Notes: generated by a model not told the origin, from the sequence alone. DNA of 64,000 nucleotides from Pseudolysobacter antarcticus (GCF_004168365.1 NZ_CP035704.1:1426001-1490000); one strand, 5' to 3'. Counted from the stretch's first letter, positions 46,315-56,785 are shown. Translations and numbers: made by a program.

Positions 46315-47199
46315 TTATGCCAGCGGATCTTCCTTGATCTTCAGTGCGATCCCGTCCTTGCCGCGATTCGTCGCGATTTCGCGATAACCGAGATCCTTGA
46401 ACGGTTGCGTCGCATCCCACGCAATCGCGGCCTTTTTTGGCACCGATCCCGCCACCGGCAGCGGCCACATCAACGACTCCGCGGCATAGTGCTTGATGTG
46501 TCCCGTGGCGTGTTCGTGCAGTTGATGGATATGACCGTAGAACACGGTGACGTTGGCGAATGGCATGAGCATTTCGATGACCTTGTCGCCGTTGCGTGTG
46601 GCCCAATCCCACGACGGCATGAGGTCGAACAAAGGGCGATGCGTGAGCACAACGATCGGCGTATTTTTCGGATGTTTGGTAAGGTCCGCCGCGAGCCATT
46701 CGAGCTGTGCCGGCGCGATGCCGAGCGCCGCATTGGTGACGTTGTCGATCACGACAAAATGGATGCCTTTGTGATCGAAGCTATAGTGCAACGCGCCGAA
46801 AAATTCCTGATAGGCCTCGCCTTTGTCGGCGGTCGCGTCGTGCTCGCCGGGCAGGTAGCGTACGTCCTTGCATTTGAGCGTGCGTGCGATCTCGCGAAAC
46901 TCGTGCATGCGGCGCCGACGCTCGACCGGGTCATCCGTGACCTGCGTGAGATCGCCGGTGAACACGACAAAATCCGGCGCCGGTTTTAGCTTGTTCACCG
47001 CAGCGATCGAACGCTGCAGGCTGGTCGCGAATTCGGGGTTGATCTTGGCATCGGTAAAGCCCCAATGCACATCCGACAACTGCACGAAATAAAAATCCTG
47101 CGATGCGGCGCGCGCGATGCCGGTCAGACCGGAGGCGAATACCACACCGCCTAGTGCGGCGATTTCAAGAAACTGGCGACGATTGATCGGGTGATTCAT
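46315..47199 (-). CDS. Tat-exported calcineurin-like phosphoesterase
   Basis: This 294-residue protein begins MNHPINRRQFLEIAALGG, a twin-arginine signal (RRQFLE), with GGAG before the ATG. The metallophosphatase core has DVHW for DxH, FTGDLTQ for GD, PGEHDA in place of GNHD, and VLTHRP and YGHIHQ. The GNHE/D box reads GEHD, an Asn-to-Glu change worth noting. The substrate (phosphodiester, nucleotide or phospholipid) is unknown. It diverges from an ECF sigma gene across a long inverted repeat and may belong to that regulon. Confidence 0.88.
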   Translation of the reverse strand: MNHPINRRQFLEIAALGGVVFASGLTGIARAASQDFYFVQLSDVHWGFTDAKINPEFATSLQRSIAAVNKLKPAPDFVVFTGDLTQVTDDPVERRRRMHEFREIARTLKCKDVRYLPGEHDATADKGEAYQEFFGALHYSFDHKGIHFVVIDNVTNAALGIAPAQLEWLAADLTKHPKNTPIVVLTHRPLFDLMPSWDWATRNGDKVIEMLMPFANVTVFYGHIHQLHEHATGHIKHYAAESLMWPLPVAGSVPKKAAIAWDATQPFKDLGYREIATNRGKDGIALKIKEDPLA

Positions 47200-47250
47200 G
47201 GTGGTGCTCCGCTGCTGGGTCGACAACGGACTCAACCGACGCTTGCCAAG

Positions 47251-47295
47251 ATTTATTCCCGTGCGTTTTCGCGGTAAAAATGCACGGAAATAAAT
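47251..47295. promoter_or_regulatory. Inverted repeat between divergent phosphoesterase and ECF sigma genes
   Basis: ATTTATTCCCGTGC at 47251-47264 and GCACGGAAATAAAT at 47282-47295 are inverted copies with one mismatch, spaced by 17 bases. Read outward each arm gives GCACGGRAATAAAT, whose GGRAAT resembles ECF -35 elements and is placed at a plausible distance from both start codons. It may be a pair of back-to-back sigma-dependent promoters or an operator. Confidence 0.5.
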
Positions 47296-47323
47296 TTCAT
47301 ACCATTGCAGTTACAGTAGTCGA

Positions 47324-47914
47324 ATGATCGATCAACCGTCGAAACCCGCAGCGGATGCCGCACAGCACGCCGATGCGATGCGCCGCTTCAACCAAAGCGT
47401 GCTACCGCATCTCGATGCGGCGCACAACCTTGCGCGCTGGTTGACCGGTCATGCCAGCGACGCGCAGGACGTGACGCAGGAAGCGCTGTTGCGCGCGTTT
47501 CGTTTTATCGACGGTTTTCACGGCAGCGATGCACGCGCGTGGTTGCTCACGATCGTGCGACATGCGGCGTACAGCTGGCTCGAACGGCATCGTCCGCAAC
47601 AACTCGCGGCGGTGCCGGAAACCGCGCTGGATGCTGCCGAGCAGAGTGGTGCGATCGAACCAGCGCCGAGTCCGGAAAATATACTGAGCGATCAACACGC
47701 GCATGCGCTGCTGCTCGAATTGATGAATGAATTGCCGTTGCCGTTTCGCGAGGTGCTGGTGTTGCGCGAATTGGAAGAACTGAGCTATCGCGAGATCGCT
47801 GCGGTCACCGACTTGCCGATCGGCACGGTGATGTCGCGGCTTGCACGTGCGCGTCTGCAACTGCGCGCGGCATGGACGCGGCGCGGACTCGAGGAGACAA
47901 GTCATGGACTGTAA
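47324..47914 (+). CDS. ECF RNA polymerase sigma factor
   Basis: This 196-residue extracytoplasmic-function sigma factor has region 2 with DAQDVTQEALLRAF (about residues 43-56) for -10 recognition. Region 4 has FREVLVLRELEELSYREIA and DLPIGTVMSRLARAR for -35 recognition. There is no region 1.1 or 3. The anti-sigma gene overlaps its last 11 bases. It is probably released from that membrane anti-sigma by an envelope or redox signal and likely drives its own promoter and the divergent phosphoesterase gene. Confidence 0.94.
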   Translation: MIDQPSKPAADAAQHADAMRRFNQSVLPHLDAAHNLARWLTGHASDAQDVTQEALLRAFRFIDGFHGSDARAWLLTIVRHAAYSWLERHRPQQLAAVPETALDAAEQSGAIEPAPSPENILSDQHAHALLLELMNELPLPFREVLVLRELEELSYREIAAVTDLPIGTVMSRLARARLQLRAAWTRRGLEETSHGL

Positions 47915-48731
47915 AACGCTGGCGTCATTGCTGGATGTATATGTCGATGGCGAAACCGATCTGACGCAGACGCTGCTGATCGAGCAGCATCTCGCGGATT
48001 GCGTCGCCTGCAAGGCGCGCAAGCAGGCGCTAGCCGACTGGCGCGCGATGATCCGCAAGGCCGCGTATTTCCCGGCGCCTGCCGGGCTGCGCGAGCGCCT
48101 TGAAGCCGCGTTGCAAGGTTCGATCGAGCACGTGCAAATTGAAATTGCCGCGCCGATCCATAAAACAGTGCCGCTGCTCCCGTCCATGCCGCGTGTGGCT
48201 CGGCGTCATCGCCATTTTGGTCAGCGCTGGATGGCCGGATTCGCCAGCGTTGCGGCGTTGCTGTTGTTCGCGCTGAATCTGAACTGGTATCTGCGCCAGC
48301 CGAATGCCGAAACGCGTCTCGCCACCGAGCTCGTCGCGGCACACGTGCGCTCGCAGCTCGCGGCGCACCTGACTGATGTGGTGTCTTCGGATCAGCACAC
48401 CGTGAAACCTTGGTTCAACGGCCGGATTGATATCGCGCCGCCGGCGATCGATCTCGCCGCACAGGGTTATGCCTTGATCGGTGGTCGTCTTGATTACATC
48501 GCCGGGCACGGCACGGCGGCGCTGGTGTATCGTCATCACGAGCATGTGTTGAATGTTTTTGTATTGCCAGCGGGCGCGGTGCCAGCCGATGCCAAGCCAG
48601 AGGCTTCGTCGTTGCAGGGTTTCCATCTGTTGCGTTGGGCGCAATCCGGCCTGGTGTTGTGGGTGATTTCGGATGCGAGCGAAAGCACGTTGCAGGGTTT
48701 TGCCGAGGCGTTCAAGCAGACTGCGCCCTGA
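47904..48731 (+). CDS. Zinc-finger transmembrane anti-sigma factor
   Basis: This 275-residue protein has an N-terminal zf-HC2 anti-sigma domain with ligands in [10 protein letters not shown] (His29, Cys33, Cys36). A single transmembrane helix (about 109-130, [18 protein letters not shown]) and a periplasmic domain of about 145 residues follow. It overlaps the sigma gene by 11 bases and has GAGGAG before its ATG, so the two are co-translated. It should hold the ECF sigma at the membrane until signalled. Confidence 0.92.
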   Translation: MDCKTLASLLDVYVDGETDLTQTLLIEQHLADCVACKARKQALADWRAMIRKAAYFPAPAGLRERLEAALQGSIEHVQIEIAAPIHKTVPLLPSMPRVARRHRHFGQRWMAGFASVAALLLFALNLNWYLRQPNAETRLATELVAAHVRSQLAAHLTDVVSSDQHTVKPWFNGRIDIAPPAIDLAAQGYALIGGRLDYIAGHGTAALVYRHHEHVLNVFVLPAGAVPADAKPEASSLQGFHLLRWAQSGLVLWVISDASESTLQGFAEAFKQTAP

Positions 48732-48805
48732 GTTTTTCGGTTAATCCGAAAAGATTTCCGCGTGCTATTTTATTGGCCTTGATTCAGCTCGGCGAATATG
48801 GACTC

Positions 48806-49363
48806 ATGCTTTATCTCGCTTCGCAATCGCCGCGTCGACGCCAGTTACTCGAACAGCTCGGCGTGCAATTTACTGTGCTCGATGTCGATGTGCCGGAAGT
48901 GCGCGCGATCGGCGAACCGGCGCACGACTACATCAGTCGCGTTGCGCATGAGAAAGCCGGTGCGGGTCTGCTGCAAGTGATCGGTAATGCCGGCGCGCGC
49001 GTGCTCGGTGCGGATACCGAAGTCGTGCTCGGCGATCACGTGTTCGGCAAACCGAATGACGCGGCGCAGGCCAGCGCGATGTTGCGCGAATTGGCTGGGC
49101 GCACGCATCACGCTGTCACAGCGGTATGGTTGGTCGATAGTGGCCGTGAGGCCCGCGCAATCAGTGTCTCCGAAGTTACATTTGCCGATCTCGACGAGGC
49201 TGCAATCGCCGCCTACGTCGCCACCGGCGAGCCGTTTGGTCGGGCCGGCGGTTACGCAATCCAGGGCCGTGCGGGTGCGTTCGTGCGCCACCTGAGTGGC
49301 AGTTATTCGGGCGTGATGGGCCTACCGTTGTTCGAGACAGCACGGTTGCTGCGCGAGTTTTAA
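48806..49363 (+). CDS. maf: Maf-like nucleoside triphosphate pyrophosphatase
   Basis: This 185-residue Maf/HAM1-like enzyme (YhdE type) hydrolyses dTTP/UTP and modified NTPs. The motif [16 protein letters not shown] opens the protein, VLGADTEV gives the catalytic Asp region, and [13 protein letters not shown] is the late conserved block. Start is at MLYLASQ. Followed at 105 bases by rng, its usual neighbour. Confidence 0.94.
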   Translation: MLYLASQSPRRRQLLEQLGVQFTVLDVDVPEVRAIGEPAHDYISRVAHEKAGAGLLQVIGNAGARVLGADTEVVLGDHVFGKPNDAAQASAMLRELAGRTHHAVTAVWLVDSGREARAISVSEVTFADLDEAAIAAYVATGEPFGRAGGYAIQGRAGAFVRHLSGSYSGVMGLPLFETARLLREF

Positions 49364-49467
49364 TCAGCCTGCAGCTACACCGCCGAGTGTACTAATTCCG
49401 CGGTATTCGACAAGTTCAGCCAGTCCCGGCTATAAACCTTCCATTGAAGCTTTATTGATGGCGAATC

Positions 49468-50952
49468 GTGTCTGAGGAAATCCTGATCAACGTCACCCCG
49501 CGCGAAACGCGCGTCGCGGTGGTCGAAAACGGCATGCTGCAGGAAATGCATGTCGAACGTGCGCTGAAACGCGGTTATGTCGGCAATGTCTACAAAGGTC
49601 GCGTGTCGCGCGTGATGCCCGGCATGCAGGCGGCGTTTGTCGAAATTGGCTTGGGTCGTGCGGCGTTTTTGCATGCCTCGGATATTTTCCGCGCGCCAAC
49701 CGCGTTGCCGGTCGATGGCGTCGAAAACGGCTCGTCCGCGACGCCGGTGCCGCCGATCAACGAGCTGCTGCACGAAGGCCAGGAAGTGGTTGTGCAGGTG
49801 GTCAAGGATCCAATCGGCAGCAAGGGCGCACGCCTGACTACCCACCTGTCGATTCCGTCGCGTTATCTGGTGCTGCTGCCGTATAGCAAGGTGCTCGGCG
49901 TATCGGTGCGCATCGAGGACGAAACCGAACGGGCGCGGCTGAAAGAAATGCTCGTCGCGCTCGCGGCCGAGGGCGGCATCGGTTACATCGTGCGCACCAA
50001 TGCCGAGGGCCAGACCAGCGAAGCACTGGCCGAAGATATCGATTATCTCGGCAAGCTGTGGATCGCATTGCGCGAAAACATCAAGCGCACCCAGGTTGGC
50101 CAGTGCATCTATGAAGATCTCGCCTTGCCGCTGCGTGCATTGCGCGACCTCATGCGCAAGGATGTCGAGAAAGTGCGTGTCGATTCGCACGAAACGTACG
50201 ACAAGACGATCCGTTTCGCGCAGCAGTTCATGCCCGAGCTGGTCGAGCGCATCGAGCATTATCCGGGCGAGCGCCCGATCTTCGATCTGTATGGCGTCGA
50301 GGACGAAATCCAGCGCGCCTTGAAGAAGGATGTGCCGCTGAAATCTGGCGGCTATCTGATTATTGACCAGACCGAGGCGATGACCACGGTCGATGTGAAT
50401 ACCGGCGCGTTTCTCGGCCATCGCAATCTTGAGGAAACCGTCTACAAGACCAATCTCGAAGCCGCGCAATCGACTGCACGGCAATTGCGCCTGCGCAATC
50501 TCGGCGGCATCATCATCATCGATTTTATCGACATGATCGACGAGGAACACAAGCGCCAGGTGTTGCGCATGCTCGAAAAGTCGCTGCTGCGCGATCACGC
50601 CAAAACCACCGTCTACGACATCTCGCCGCTCGGCCTAGTCGAGATGACACGCAAGCGCACAACCGAAAGTCTGGAGCGTCAGTTGTGCGAGCCATGCCCG
50701 ACTTGCAACGGTCGCGGCAGCCTCAAGACTTCGGAAACCGTGACCTACGAAATCTTTCGCGAGATCACACGCGCGGTGCGCCAGTTCGAAGCCGCCACTC
50801 TGCTCGTGCTGGCCTCGACCAAGGTGGTCAGCAAGATTCTCGAAGAGGAATCCGTCGCGGTCGCCGAGCTTGAGGAATTCATTGGCAAGACGATTCGTTT
50901 CCAGCCCGAAGAAAATTATTCGCAGGAGCAATACGATGTGGTGCTGCTGTAG
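49468..50952 (+). CDS. rng: Ribonuclease G
   Basis: This 494-residue endoribonuclease of the RNase E/G family processes 16S rRNA 5-prime ends and degrades mRNAs. The S1 domain spans about 36-110 (GYVGNVYKGRVSRVMPGMQA). The DNase-I-like catalytic region has VDVNTGAFLG and IIIDFIDMIDEEH with the metal-binding Asp residues. The zinc link is CPTC in CEPCPTCNGRG (about 405). There is no long RNase E-type scaffold tail. Start is GTG 49468. Confidence 0.97.
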   Translation: MSEEILINVTPRETRVAVVENGMLQEMHVERALKRGYVGNVYKGRVSRVMPGMQAAFVEIGLGRAAFLHASDIFRAPTALPVDGVENGSSATPVPPINELLHEGQEVVVQVVKDPIGSKGARLTTHLSIPSRYLVLLPYSKVLGVSVRIEDETERARLKEMLVALAAEGGIGYIVRTNAEGQTSEALAEDIDYLGKLWIALRENIKRTQVGQCIYEDLALPLRALRDLMRKDVEKVRVDSHETYDKTIRFAQQFMPELVERIEHYPGERPIFDLYGVEDEIQRALKKDVPLKSGGYLIIDQTEAMTTVDVNTGAFLGHRNLEETVYKTNLEAAQSTARQLRLRNLGGIIIIDFIDMIDEEHKRQVLRMLEKSLLRDHAKTTVYDISPLGLVEMTRKRTTESLERQLCEPCPTCNGRGSLKTSETVTYEIFREITRAVRQFEAATLLVLASTKVVSKILEEESVAVAELEEFIGKTIRFQPEENYSQEQYDVVLL

Positions 50953-51003
50953 TTTTCGCGGCAGCGTATCTTGCGGCGGGATGATAGTGTGCGGAGAAAT
51001 TCG

Positions 51004-54000
51004 ATGACGCCGTGGCGTCGGCGTTTGCGCCGTCTGCGCCTGTGGCTGGTGCGCTTGCTCGCGCTGGCGCTGATTGCGATGGCGTTGGTGATGGGGCTCG
51101 GCCAACTGGCGTTGCCGTGGGTGATCAGCCATCCCGAAAAAGTCACCGCGTTTCTCAGCGACAAGCTGCATCGCCCGATCAGCATCGACAAGATCGAGGG
51201 CATCTGGGAGCGCAGCGGCCCGGTGCTGACCTTGCACGGTTTGCATCTTGGTGCGGCTGATGCGAGCCAGCAGGCGATGCTGATTCCGCAGGCCGAAATC
51301 GCGCTGAATTTTTTCGCCTGGATGCACAAGAATCAGCGCTGGAACGAGTTCCGTCTGAGCGGCTTGGATCTGGTCTTGAGTCATGATGCGCCGGATGGCT
51401 CGTGGCGCATTCACGGTTTTGTCGCCGACAATAACGACCAGCAGGACGACGGTGACAATCCGCTGTTTCAGCTCGGCTCGTTGGTGCTGCGTGACCTGCA
51501 TCTGCGCGTGGACGACACGCCGGATCAGCGCCAGTTGCAGTTCGGCATTTCGGAGCTGCGCCTGATCAACCAGGGCAGCGCGCATCGAATGCTCGCGCGT
51601 GTGCGGTGTCTGGAAACGCAATCGCCGCCGATGGCGCTGGTGGCCGAATATGATACTGATACGCGCAATGGCCGGCTTTATCTTGGCGCGAGTCAGCTCG
51701 ACCTGGCCGGTTTGCTGCGGCTGTTTCCGGTGCGTGGTTTGGCGCTCGCGAGCGGCGGCGGCGATGCGCAGTTCTGGGTCGACTGGCGCGCTGGTGCGCT
51801 CGATGCGGTGCGTGCCGAAATCGATCTGCGCAAACTGGTAATGCAGACCACCGCGCCAATCGACACCGGCAGCGTTGGCGACATCGTGCCGCGTATCGGT
51901 CTCGATCGTTTCGCGTTCGGCGCACGCCTGCAGCGCAATGTATCGGGTTGGCGTGCCGACGTGGCGGACTTGCGCATGGATCGCGATGGCGAAGCCGGTG
52001 TGCCCGGACGTTTCAGTATCGAACAGCGCAATGCGCCAGCGCAGCCGATAACAACGACGTTGCCGGAAGGTTTGCTGGTATCGCCGCAGGATGAAACCGC
52101 CGACAAGATGGTGCTCGCCGCGGCTGATGACAACGGCGTTAGCATGCCCAATGCCAGCGTCGAATATGTCGGCTCGGCCAGTGATCTGGATCTGAGCGCG
52201 ATCGCCAGTTTGTCGATGCTCAGCGATGCATTGCCGGCGGGTTTGCGGCAGTGGCTGTACAACGCCAGTCCGCATGGCGTCGCACACAATCTGAGTCTGC
52301 GTTATCACGACGGCCACGATTACGATGTCGCCGCGAGCATCGGCAGTGTGGCGTGGATGCCGGTCGGCAAACTTCCGGGTGTGGAAGGCTTGAACTTCGA
52401 AGCGCTGGCCGACGCGCAGGCGCTGAGCATTACCTTGCCGACGCGCACGCCGTTGCGCTTGCCGATGCCGCAGGTGTTCCGCTCGACCATCGAGCTGGCT
52501 GAATTCAGCGGCAAGGTCGCGGCGTATCGCACTGATAAAGCGTGGCGCATTGAAATTCCCGGCGTGCAGTTCGAAGGCCAGCCGGTGGCGGGGCTCGGAT
52601 ACGGCGGCGAGCTGCGCGGCAGCATCGATCTGAATATCGACGGCTCGCGACCGTTCATGGACATGTACGCCGCGATTACGCACGCCGACATGCTCGCGAC
52701 GCATCCGTTCTGGCCGTACAACAATATGCCGAAACAGGGCGTGGCATGGCTTGATCGTGGCCTCGCCGGTGGCCGCCTGACTGGGCGCGCGGCGTTTCGA
52801 GGCAACCTCGGCGACTGGCCGTTTCGCAATCAGCTCGGTCAGTTCAGCGCGCATGTCGAACTCGAAGATGCGATCCTCGATTACAACCCGGAGTGGCCGC
52901 GCATCGAGCATCTGCGCGCGAGCGCGGATTTCCTGAATACGAGTCTGCATGTCGTAACGACCGCAGGCCAGACCCTCGGCAATAATCTGACCAGCGGTAG
53001 TGCGGATATTTCCGATTTTGCGCACGCGATTATCGAGATCCAGCTCGCCGGCGAAGGCAGCGGTAAAAATCTGCTGGACTTCCTGCATGCCAGCCCGATC
53101 GGCAAACGTTATGCCGAGCAACTGCGCGGCGTGGATATTTCTGGCGCTGGCAAACTCGCGCTGCAATTGCATCTGCCGCTGGGCAACGACCAAGGCCCGC
53201 TGAAGCTCGACGGCAGCGTCGACATGACCGATGCGGCGCTGTCGGCGAGTGGTCCGAACCTGCTCCTGACCCAGGCCAACGGCAAGGTGATTTTCAGCGA
53301 GCGCGGTTTCGGTATCGACGACATGGCGGTGCGCTACGAAGACCAACCCGCGCGTTTTGCATTGCGCGTCGGCAGCGCCTACATGCGAGATCCGCAACAT
53401 CAGGCCGAAGCCAGCTTGCACGGCAAATTCCCCGCAACGATCCTGCTCAAACGCGTGCCGGTGTTATTGCCGTATCAAAAATTCATTGCCGGCAGCGCCG
53501 ACTGGACCGTCGATTACAGTGTCGATGACAACCACGGCAAGGGCGATTCCGCACAGCGACTTGTTGTTAGCTCCGATTTGAAGGGCATCGCGATCAGCTT
53601 GCCCGCGCCGATGCACAAGGACAGCAACGAAGTGCAACCGCTGCGCGTAATCGTGCCGCTGCCAATCGAGGGCGGCGAGCTGCAGGCGCGGCTCGGCGAC
53701 ATTGCGCAGATGCGCGCGCGCTTGGAAAAAGGTGTGACGCCATTCGCCGGTCATCTTGCGTTTGGTGCCGGTATGCCGGATGCCTTGCCCAAGCGTGGCC
53801 TGCGGGTCAGCGGCGGTGTGGTCGAAGCGGATATCAGTGGCTGGATGGATTTTGTCGTCGGCAACAGCAGCAGTGGCAGCGGCAGCTTTATCGAGAGCGT
53901 CGATCTACGCGTGGCGCAGCTGACGTTTTTCGGCCGCGCGTTTCCCGATACCTCGTTCAAGCTCGGTTTCAGCCCCGACGAAAGCACGATCAATCTCAGC

Positions 54001-55026
54001 GGCACGCAAGTCGAAGGCACGGTCCATATTCCTGCGGCAGATTTGATCAAGCGTGGCGTCACTGCCGAGCTCGCGCGTTTGTACATGCCGTCCGACAATG
54101 ACGATACGCCGCCAGCGGATGCAAATGCACCCGCCGCCACGGATAGCGATACGCTAGCGGGCGTCAATCCTGCGGCCATTCCGCCGCTGCACATCTCGGT
54201 CGGTGATTTGCATCTCGGTCATGCCAGCTTCGGCGCGGCGCGTGTCGAAAGTTATCCGATTGAAGGTGGCATGCATCTGGAACAGGTGCAGAGCGATTCG
54301 CCGAACATCGACATGAGCGCGCGCGGCGACTGGTTCGGCAAGGGCGGCAAGGATCATTCGACTTTTTCCATTCACTTCACCGCAAAAAACCTCGGGCACA
54401 TGCTCGATGCGCTCGGTTACGCAGGCGTGATCGACGGCGGCGAAACCGTGGTCGGCATCGACGCGAGCTGGCCCGGCGCGCCGTCGAGTTTTGCCCTCGC
54501 CAAGCTCGACGGCAGTTTGAGTCTGTCGGTTGCGGATGGTCGTATTCTCGAAGTTGATCCGGGCGCGGGTCGTATCATCGGCCTGGTTGGCATCACCGAA
54601 ATTCCGCGTCGGCTGGCTTTGGATTTCAGCGATTTTTTCAAATCCGGCCTCGCGTTCAACTCGATCAAAGGCAAGTTCGCGCTAGGCAACGGCAATGCCA
54701 CGACGAACGATCTGCAGATCAAGGGGCCGGCGGCCGATATCGCGATCAGCGGGCGCACCGACCTGCGCAAACGCGAATACGACCAGACCATGATTGTCGT
54801 ACCGCACCTGAGCAATACCTTGCCGATCGTCGGCGCGATTGCCGGCGGCCCGGTCGGTGCGGCGGCGGGTTTTGTGGTGCAGACCATCCTGCGCAAGCCG
54901 CTCAATCAGGCCGCCGAAACCACGTATCGCGTCAGCGGCAGCTGGGACAAACCGGTTATCGTCACCGTCGCCAAGGCTGTCAAGCCGCACGGCAAGGACG
55001 AGGCAAAAGCCGGCAAAGCCAAGTAA
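51004..55026 (+). CDS. yhdP: YhdP-family AsmA-like envelope protein
   Basis: This 1340-residue protein (TIGR02099/DUF3971) has GGAG before ATG 51004. A basic N-terminus and one membrane anchor (WLVRLLALALIAMALVMGL) precede a very long beta-strand-rich periplasmic part. YhdP forms a hydrophobic bridge that moves phospholipid to the outer membrane together with TamB and YdbH in E. coli. C-terminal AsmA-like blocks include GRIIGLVGITEIPRRL and ADIAISGRTDLRKREYDQ. It follows rng closely, as in other gammaproteobacteria. Confidence 0.94.
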   Translation: MTPWRRRLRRLRLWLVRLLALALIAMALVMGLGQLALPWVISHPEKVTAFLSDKLHRPISIDKIEGIWERSGPVLTLHGLHLGAADASQQAMLIPQAEIALNFFAWMHKNQRWNEFRLSGLDLVLSHDAPDGSWRIHGFVADNNDQQDDGDNPLFQLGSLVLRDLHLRVDDTPDQRQLQFGISELRLINQGSAHRMLARVRCLETQSPPMALVAEYDTDTRNGRLYLGASQLDLAGLLRLFPVRGLALASGGGDAQFWVDWRAGALDAVRAEIDLRKLVMQTTAPIDTGSVGDIVPRIGLDRFAFGARLQRNVSGWRADVADLRMDRDGEAGVPGRFSIEQRNAPAQPITTTLPEGLLVSPQDETADKMVLAAADDNGVSMPNASVEYVGSASDLDLSAIASLSMLSDALPAGLRQWLYNASPHGVAHNLSLRYHDGHDYDVAASIGSVAWMPVGKLPGVEGLNFEALADAQALSITLPTRTPLRLPMPQVFRSTIELAEFSGKVAAYRTDKAWRIEIPGVQFEGQPVAGLGYGGELRGSIDLNIDGSRPFMDMYAAITHADMLATHPFWPYNNMPKQGVAWLDRGLAGGRLTGRAAFRGNLGDWPFRNQLGQFSAHVELEDAILDYNPEWPRIEHLRASADFLNTSLHVVTTAGQTLGNNLTSGSADISDFAHAIIEIQLAGEGSGKNLLDFLHASPIGKRYAEQLRGVDISGAGKLALQLHLPLGNDQGPLKLDGSVDMTDAALSASGPNLLLTQANGKVIFSERGFGIDDMAVRYEDQPARFALRVGSAYMRDPQHQAEASLHGKFPATILLKRVPVLLPYQKFIAGSADWTVDYSVDDNHGKGDSAQRLVVSSDLKGIAISLPAPMHKDSNEVQPLRVIVPLPIEGGELQARLGDIAQMRARLEKGVTPFAGHLAFGAGMPDALPKRGLRVSGGVVEADISGWMDFVVGNSSSGSGSFIESVDLRVAQLTFFGRAFPDTSFKLGFSPDESTINLSGTQVEGTVHIPAADLIKRGVTAELARLYMPSDNDDTPPADANAPAATDSDTLAGVNPAAIPPLHISVGDLHLGHASFGAARVESYPIEGGMHLEQVQSDSPNIDMSARGDWFGKGGKDHSTFSIHFTAKNLGHMLDALGYAGVIDGGETVVGIDASWPGAPSSFALAKLDGSLSLSVADGRILEVDPGAGRIIGLVGITEIPRRLALDFSDFFKSGLAFNSIKGKFALGNGNATTNDLQIKGPAADIAISGRTDLRKREYDQTMIVVPHLSNTLPIVGAIAGGPVGAAAGFVVQTILRKPLNQAAETTYRVSGSWDKPVIVTVAKAVKPHGKDEAKAGKAK

Positions 55027-55152
55027 TACGCGGGTTTTTTTCGCGAATATCAGCGGCGTGCCGAGCGCGGTGTTTGCGCTCGCTGACCTTGTGACCGGCA
55101 TGCGCGCCCACACCTTATGCGCTGAACCTGCCCAACCTGCGATAATCCCCGA

Positions 55153-56607
55153 ATGAATTCACTAATAGCGCTTGCCGAAACCCGGCTTCTGCGCCCTGGC
55201 GGTTTGGCCAGCGGCGACCTCGATCAGGTTTTTTCACAATTGATGGGCCCGTCCATCGATGCAGCCGATCTGTATTTCCAGCATTCGCGTAGCGAATCGT
55301 GGGTGCTCGAAGACGGCATCGTCAAAGAGGGCAATCACTCGATCGAACAAGGCGTCGGCGTGAGAGCGATGTCCGGCGAAAAAACCGGATTCGCGTATTC
55401 CGACGAGATCGTCTTGCCCGAACTGTTGACCGCAGCGCGCTCGGCGCGTGCGATCGCGCAGGCCGGCAGCAAAGGCGTCGGCAAGGCGCTGGCGATCAGC
55501 AACGGACGCGGCCTGTATCCAGCGATCGACCCGATCGATTCGTTGAGCAACGACGCCAAGATCAGCCTGCTGCGCGAAGTAGATGGCTGGTGTCGTGCCG
55601 AAGATCCACGCGTGACGCAGGTTGTGGTCAGCCTAGCTGCCGCGCTCGATACCGTACTGATCGCGGCATCGGATGGCACGCTGGCCGCCGACGTACGCCC
55701 GCTGGTGCGTTTGAACGTGCAGGTGATCGTCGAGCAGAACGGGCGTCGCGAGCAAGGCCATTCCGGCGGCGGTGGGCGCTACAGCTACGTCGATCTGCTC
55801 GCGAACGGTCGTGCGCACGGCTTTGCGCGCGAGGCGGTGCGCCAGGCGTTGGTGAATCTCGAAGCGATCGATGCGCCGGCCGGCAGCATGACCGTCGTGC
55901 TCGGCCCGGGCTGGCCGGGTGTGTTGTTGCACGAAGCGATCGGCCACGGTTTTGAAGGCGATTTCAACCGCAAGGGCACCTCGGCATTTGCCGGCATGAT
56001 GGGCCAGCGCGTGGCCTCGGATCTGGTCACGGTGGTCGATGACGGCACTCTGCCGAACCGGCGCGGCTCGCTGAGCATCGACGACGAAGGTGTGCCGAGC
56101 GAATGCACCACCCTGATCGAAAACGGCAAGATGACCGGCTTCATGCAGGACAAGCACAACGCGCGCCTGATGGGTACACGCTCGACCGGCAACGGCCGCC
56201 GCGAATCGTTTGCGCATCTGCCGATGCCGCGCATGACCAACACCTACATGCGTCCGGGTCAGAGTGATCCGGGCGAGATTATCGCCTCGGTCAAACGTGG
56301 TTTGTACGCGGTGAATTTCGGTGGCGGCCAAGTCGATATCACCAACGGCAAATTCGTGTTCTCGGCGAGTGAGGCTTATCTGATCGAAAATGGAAAAATC
56401 ACGCGACCGGTCAAGGGCGCCACGCTGATCGGTGCTGGCCCGGAAGTGCTGACGCGCGTGAGCATGGTCGGCAACGATCTCGCGCTCGACGAAGGCGTCG
56501 GTGTGTGTGGCAAGGAAGGCCAGAGCGTGCCGGTCGGCGTCGGTCAGCCGACCTTGCGTGTGGATGCGATGACGGTCGGCGGCACGAATGCGGGCGAAGC
56601 GGCCTGA
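55153..56607 (+). CDS. tldD: Metalloprotease TldD
   Basis: This 484-residue subunit of the TldD/TldE protease degrades unfolded short peptides such as CcdA and matures microcin B17. The zinc motif HEAIGH sits at about residue 259 ([11 protein letters not shown]), with the later Cys in VCGKEGQ as a possible ligand region. Partner gene pmbA lies downstream at 57383 with darP between on the opposite strand. Confidence 0.96.
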   Translation: MNSLIALAETRLLRPGGLASGDLDQVFSQLMGPSIDAADLYFQHSRSESWVLEDGIVKEGNHSIEQGVGVRAMSGEKTGFAYSDEIVLPELLTAARSARAIAQAGSKGVGKALAISNGRGLYPAIDPIDSLSNDAKISLLREVDGWCRAEDPRVTQVVVSLAAALDTVLIAASDGTLAADVRPLVRLNVQVIVEQNGRREQGHSGGGGRYSYVDLLANGRAHGFAREAVRQALVNLEAIDAPAGSMTVVLGPGWPGVLLHEAIGHGFEGDFNRKGTSAFAGMMGQRVASDLVTVVDDGTLPNRRGSLSIDDEGVPSECTTLIENGKMTGFMQDKHNARLMGTRSTGNGRRESFAHLPMPRMTNTYMRPGQSDPGEIIASVKRGLYAVNFGGGQVDITNGKFVFSASEAYLIENGKITRPVKGATLIGAGPEVLTRVSMVGNDLALDEGVGVCGKEGQSVPVGVGQPTLRVDAMTVGGTNAGEAA

Positions 56608-56695
56608 AAAACTACTCGGCAAGAGCTCCCTGCGTTGCCCTACCTCCGGCATCCATGCCGTCGTGCGCTCGGTATTTTGCGCGAGGGCGGTACGC

Positions 56696-56777
56696 GGAAT
56701 CCTCATGTACATAAGTACACTCTGGTTCCTCCGTTCCGTCCTCACCCAAACTCCCTTCGCTCGCTACGTTTTTGAGG
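56696..56777. other. Shared 3-prime element, copy B
   Basis: Lies between convergent tldD and darP. It has TGTAC-ATAA-GTACA, then CTCTGGTT, TCACC and CGCTCGCTAC, the same block order as at 38704-38783. The stem is built from different bases, but both copies still pair, which supports a structured element. Confidence 0.5.
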
Positions 56778-56785
56778 CCACTTTG

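Noticed and set aside
50635-53421. 928-codon minus-strand frame opposite rng and yhdP
   Set aside because: Both sense genes are well supported, and the antisense product has no recognisable feature.
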